Source: a virus
Direction: 5' to 3' (one strand)
IMG/VR virus record: IMGVR_UViG_3300044701_000467
Span: 1-34,110 of that record
Length of the DNA: 34,110 nt
Shown here: in pieces, positions 31,620-34,110 of the stretch
How positions within the stretch are numbered: the first letter of the stretch is position 1
Layout of the letters: each line of letters begins with the position of its first letter
The notes under the pieces: model-generated
Databases searched by the model: none
Told to the model about the DNA's origin: nothing
What the model saw: the letters and a program-made list of their open reading frames with translations, nothing else
Translations under genes and position numbers: made by a program

Positions 31620-32023
31620 TCCTCCCCCCTCGGTGCAACCACATTCACATCGATCACACTCGGCTTATCCCCGTCACCCTCCGGCGCATCCAGCAAGCCG
31701 CTCGCCTTCGCCAATATCCGCAACACCGCAACCTTGTCGTACAGCTCCACCTCGAGCGTCTGCCGACCATCCTTCCCCTTCGTCACCTTGATGTTCTTGA
31801 TCGCCAGCAACGCATGATCAGGAATCCGACTGGCAGGCTTTACCTTCACATTCCCGTCCTCATCCCACGACAAAATGTCCGTGATCTGAGCACTCGCCAT
31901 CGCCAGCATCTGATACGCAATCGCCTCACGATTCATCGTGATCGTTACCGACCGCTCCAGCTTCCGCTGAATCGACGCAACCCCGCTCCACCCACCCAGC
32001 TCGCTCGGACCTCTAGTCGCCAT
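31616..32023 (-). CDS. terS: Terminase small subunit-like protein
   Basis: A 135-residue protein. The ATG at 32023 overlaps the methyltransferase stop (TGATG) and has a GGAGG site. SAQITDILSWDEDGNVKVKPASRIPDHALLAIKNIKVTKG (about 44-83) followed by ELYDKVAVLRILAKASGLL (about 92-111) is the C-terminal signature of Terminase_2-type small subunits. The usual N-terminal helix-turn-helix is absent or too diverged to see, so DNA recognition may differ. It is separated from the large subunit by six small genes. Confidence 0.75.
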   Translation of the reverse strand: MATRGPSELGGWSGVASIQRKLERSVTITMNREAIAYQMLAMASAQITDILSWDEDGNVKVKPASRIPDHALLAIKNIKVTKGKDGRQTLEVELYDKVAVLRILAKASGLLDAPEGDGDKPSVIDVNVVAPRGEE

Positions 32024-32619
32024 CACTCACCTCCCCATTGTGTGGCCATCGCCGCAGCAATGCCGGAATAAGTTTCGCTTCTGATCTTCCATCTGTCAGC
32101 GCTCGGCGGCAGCTTGTTCTGTCCACCATCAGTTTGATTGCCCCACCTCTTGCGACCATTGACGATCCGAGGCTCTACGATATTCGTCGGCGTCAATCGC
32201 TCCAAACCTTTCAGCCATAAGCAGGTCTTCTTGCTGGCGTCATGGCCAAACATCCACGGCTGCACGATCTGGTCAGGCTTGCGAATGCGACTACTGATGA
32301 CGCTAACCGGGTTCTCAACCGCGATGCGAGCAATCGGCGCATCCATCAACAGGCGCACAAACGTCAGCGCGTCCTCGGTCAACTGCGGATCACGCAACCC
32401 CCGCCTCGTCCAATGCATCCCACTCACCGACAGGTAAGTACAAGGCGGGTGCGCCACCATCAAATCCCATCCATCACCCAAAACATCCCTGACATCACCT
32501 TGGTAGTGTGGACCCGCAACATCAGTCGGCAACAGGTCGCATGACACCGCCTCATGACCAGCACGGATGAACGCATCCCGCACCGCACCGCTGTACTCGC
32601 AAGCAACCAAGACCTTCAC
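32023..32619 (-). CDS. Cytosine methyltransferase-like phage protein
   Basis: A 198-residue protein with a GTG start and a GAGG site. VLVACEYSG (3-11) fits the AdoMet-binding motif I, AHPPC (56-60) the catalytic Cys60 loop, and VENPV (near 110) the ENV motif of C5-cytosine methyltransferases. It is about half the size of standard enzymes and lacks an obvious target-recognition domain, like other phage proteins of this type, so activity is not assured. It would add a second modification chemistry to the genome. Coupled to the small terminase by TGATG. Confidence 0.8.
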   Translation of the reverse strand: MKVLVACEYSGAVRDAFIRAGHEAVSCDLLPTDVAGPHYQGDVRDVLGDGWDLMVAHPPCTYLSVSGMHWTRRGLRDPQLTEDALTFVRLLMDAPIARIAVENPVSVISSRIRKPDQIVQPWMFGHDASKKTCLWLKGLERLTPTNIVEPRIVNGRKRWGNQTDGGQNKLPPSADRWKIRSETYSGIAAAMATQWGGE

Positions 32620-32629
32620 ACCTCACCCC

Positions 32630-32896
32630 TCAAAACGGAATGTCTTCATCACCACCAGGCCTCTGATACCCGTTCGCCTTCTCAACCTCATGCCGACTCA
32701 CCGCACCAGGTCCAACCTCCCTCCCGATCCTCAACGATAACCAGCGACCCTTCGCACCAACCCTCTCCTTCACATCAACCCAATGCACCACACCTCCAGG
32801 CAACATCACCCTCCCCCTGAACTCAGGATGCCACTCCTCACTCTTCCTCTCATTCGCAAACAACGATCCCTGACCCTCTCTCATCTCATACGTCAT
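32630..32896 (-). CDS. SSB-like protein with acidic DEDIPF tail
   Basis: An 88-residue protein from the ATG at 32896 with a GGAGAG site. GQGSLFANERKSEEWHPEFRGRV (9-31), HWVDVKERVGAKGRWLSLRIG (about 38-58) is a small OB-like beta barrel of a common phage type. The last six residues, DEDIPF, copy the acidic tip of bacterial SSB, which recruits replication and repair proteins. It may coat single strands or compete with host SSB for partners. It lies in the early operon, near the possible initiator and RusA. Confidence 0.75.
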   Translation of the reverse strand: MTYEMREGQGSLFANERKSEEWHPEFRGRVMLPGGVVHWVDVKERVGAKGRWLSLRIGREVGPGAVSRHEVEKANGYQRPGGDEDIPF

Positions 32897-33150
32897 ATCA
32901 ACTCTCCAAGAAAAAAGGGAAGAAAATTTTTGGGAGGTCCCCACACGCTACCGGGTGACCGGGGGGGGCAAGGGGTCGCCTCCCTCGCCGCCGCCCTCTC
33001 GCCGCCTGGCCCCCGCCTCTCGAGCGCATCGCTGCTCTGCTGCTGGCTGACGCTGGACACGCTGCACCCCCCCCTGCCTGTCCAAAACCAAACGTCCGAT
33101 TGCCTTTTGACACGAGGCGATTACAGGCTCTACAACGCGCTGGAAGCACA
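32897..33150. other. 254-bp region without a confident gene
   Basis: Unusual composition: GC-rich with a run of eight G on the plus strand (32960-32967) and a C-rich minus strand, then a switch to AAAAATTTT (minus, 32931-32923 area) and a T-rich stretch before the SSB-like gene. A 67-codon minus frame (32948-33151) starts at an ATG overlapping the winged-helix stop, but it is low-complexity Arg/Gly/Ala and unconvincing. The region could hold a packaging or regulatory site. Confidence 0.5.
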
Positions 33151-33855
33151 TCAGGCTATGTCGCCCTTACCCGGCACCTGATCGTGCGCTGTAGGCGATC
33201 CTGACGCGATCTCGGGGCATTGGCGCAGCAGGTCGGCGATCGATTCCGCGATCAGCGCCTCGGATGGCATCGGCAACCCTTCCGCCAGATAGCGCTCGAT
33301 CACCACCGTTCGCAACCTTTCGTCAATCGTCGAACTTTCTTTCTTTGCTTTAGTTTCTTTCTTTATACCTATTCTTACCCCTATGTTCGGGTCATCAACT
33401 GTGACATTGCCTTTGCGTCTCATGCGGTCCTCGACTGGTTGAGTGTGGTGTGCGACCAGGGTGCGGAAAGCGGCGAGTTGATCGCGGTCATAGATGATGC
33501 GGTGTCGTGCGCTGGACTTGCCTGGTGTTGGCGCTCGGACTCGATGGATGTACATGTGTTCGAGGAGCGCCTTGATCTGGTTAGTGACTGCGGTGCGGGT
33601 GATGCCGAGCTTGCGGGCGATGGTGGCCTGGCTGACGTAAGTGACGCCGGTGCTGTTGGCGTGGTGGCACATGACAACGAAGATGCGGAATGCTGCGTTG
33701 CTGATCGCCGGGTCATACGCTGCGAATGACGGGACCAGCGCGAACTCGCTGATCGGGTTACCAAGCGGCTTCGGGGTGCGCTTCGGTCGCTTGGCAAGCC
33801 TGATCCGCGGTGGTCCATCGGTCACAACGGTCCTCGAGGCATCGCCGCCCAGCAC
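33151..33855 (-). CDS. Winged-helix DNA-binding protein, putative replication initiator
   Basis: A 234-residue protein with a GTG start at 33855. Residues about 48-115 read as a winged helix: AAFRIFVVMCHHANSTGVTYVSQATIARKLGITRTAVTNQIKALLEHMYIHRV. A Lys/Glu-rich linker (about 160-180) precedes a C-terminal helical domain (DERLRTVVIERYLAEGLPM...ESIADLLRQ). Two domains joined by an AT-rich linker, in the early region near SSB-like and recombination genes, recall lambda O-type initiators, so the origin may lie inside the gene (33325-33400). A transcriptional regulator is the alternative. It overlaps the DUF551-like gene by 34 bp. Confidence 0.65.
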   Translation of the reverse strand: MLGGDASRTVVTDGPPRIRLAKRPKRTPKPLGNPISEFALVPSFAAYDPAISNAAFRIFVVMCHHANSTGVTYVSQATIARKLGITRTAVTNQIKALLEHMYIHRVRAPTPGKSSARHRIIYDRDQLAAFRTLVAHHTQPVEDRMRRKGNVTVDDPNIGVRIGIKKETKAKKESSTIDERLRTVVIERYLAEGLPMPSEALIAESIADLLRQCPEIASGSPTAHDQVPGKGDIA

Positions 33856-34031
33856 CGCACCAGTCCTGGCCTGTAGGCTTGCATCCCGCAGGCATCACGG
33901 TACTGCTGGCCATCCCATACTGCCGCCCAGCACCAGCGCTGCCGGTCATCGTCCAGCGTCACCAGCACCGTCTCATCGCGCTCGGGGTGATCGCCTGCCG
34001 GGTGCCAGATGATCAGTTCCGTGTGCTTCAT
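33822..34031 (-). CDS. DUF551-like small phage protein
   Basis: A 69-residue protein. A strong GGAAGGAG site lies 5 nt before the ATG. ERDETVLVTLDDDRQRWCWAAVWDGQQYRDA follows the 'VLV.......A..DG..' pattern of short DUF551-like proteins, and the protein ends in a Trp-containing tail. Its first 53 codons fall within the terminal repeat; this copy is intact whereas the left copy has an amber codon at position 17. Function unknown. Confidence 0.65.
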   Translation of the reverse strand: MKHTELIIWHPAGDHPERDETVLVTLDDDRQRWCWAAVWDGQQYRDACGMQAYRPGLVRCWAAMPRGPL

Positions 34032-34110
34032 TCTGCTCCTTCCATGCTTTGATCAGATCCATCCGCAGCCGGTCAGCAGCTGCATCGCCGCGCTTGGCCC
34101 GGACCTCGTT
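33875..34110. repeat. Terminal direct repeat, right copy (contig overlap)
   Basis: Second copy of the 236-base repeat. This version keeps the small gene at 33822-34031 open, while the left copy carries an in-frame amber codon, so this is probably the correct sequence. Confidence 0.95.
33973..34110 (-). CDS. Right-edge partial copy of the CxxC small protein gene
   Basis: The C-terminal 45 codons of the gene at 99-449, repeated here by the contig overlap and cut by the window end. This copy encodes Arg where the left copy has Leu (base 33983 versus 109). Confidence 0.7.
   Translation of the reverse strand, partial: NEVRAKRGDAAADRLRMDLIKAWKEQNEAHGTDHLAPGRRSPRAR

Noticed and set aside
32948-33151. 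67-codon frame starting in the winged-helix stop codon
   Set aside because: The start overlap is suggestive, but the product is low-complexity Arg/Gly/Ala/Gln without any fold pattern; left as part of the gene-free region.
1-34110. tRNA genes or CRISPR array
   Set aside because: No cloverleaf with a TTCGA-type arm and CCA end and no regularly spaced repeats were seen; the gene-free regions are too short and are otherwise explained.

Overview
The window is essentially one complete genome of a small tailed bacteriophage with a podovirus-type virion. The first 236 bases recur at the last 236 (1-236 = 33875-34110, one mismatch), so the contig closes on itself and the unique genome is about 33.87 kb. 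It is GC-rich, with AT-richer islands in the receptor-binding genes and in one ejection-protein domain. This and the resemblance of several proteins to Bordetella BPP-1/Burkholderia BcepC6B-type podoviruses suggest a proteobacterial host. I see no RNA polymerase, DNA polymerase, primase, helicase, tRNA, CRISPR array or reverse transcriptase, so transcription and replication probably depend on the host.

Layout. A divergent control region (1342-1536) splits the circle into two transcription units. Rightward (+, 1537-5946): two tiny genes separated by a near-perfect type II hammerhead ribozyme (1744-1793), a small serine recombinase, three small unknown genes, a YqaJ-like exonuclease, two microgenes and a RecT-like annealase. 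Leftward (-, 1341 through the contig junction to 5933): a ribbon-helix-helix protein, RusA resolvase, small zinc-finger and accessory genes, a winged-helix protein that may initiate replication, an SSB-like protein, a cytosine methyltransferase-like protein, small terminase, a run of tiny genes, large terminase, an adenine/N4-cytosine methyltransferase, a Cys-rich lipoprotein-like microprotein, a structured RNA/terminator, a cupin-like protein, coiled-coil proteins, portal, a three-gene receptor-binding cassette headed by a collagen-like fibre, scaffold, major capsid, tail tubular A and B, four internal/ejection proteins (one with an ADP-ribosyltransferase-like C-terminus), a self-cleaving tail fibre, and a lysis cassette. 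The two units meet tail to tail and overlap by 14 bp.

How it works together. Most genes are linked by ATGA/TGATG/GTGA overlaps, implying translational coupling in long polycistrons. A 17-18 bp dyad of the form GATATCG-N3-CGATATC occurs in four intergenic spots: two in the divergent control region, one upstream of the cupin-like gene, and one inside the predicted capsid promoter. The ribbon-helix-helix protein, whose start lies 8 bp from one of these dyads, is a natural candidate regulator. The most noteworthy elements are the hammerhead ribozyme between two genes that share a duplicated 22-nt leader, the repeated operator, the structured RNA near 27.74 kb, and the putative ejected ADP-ribosyltransferase.
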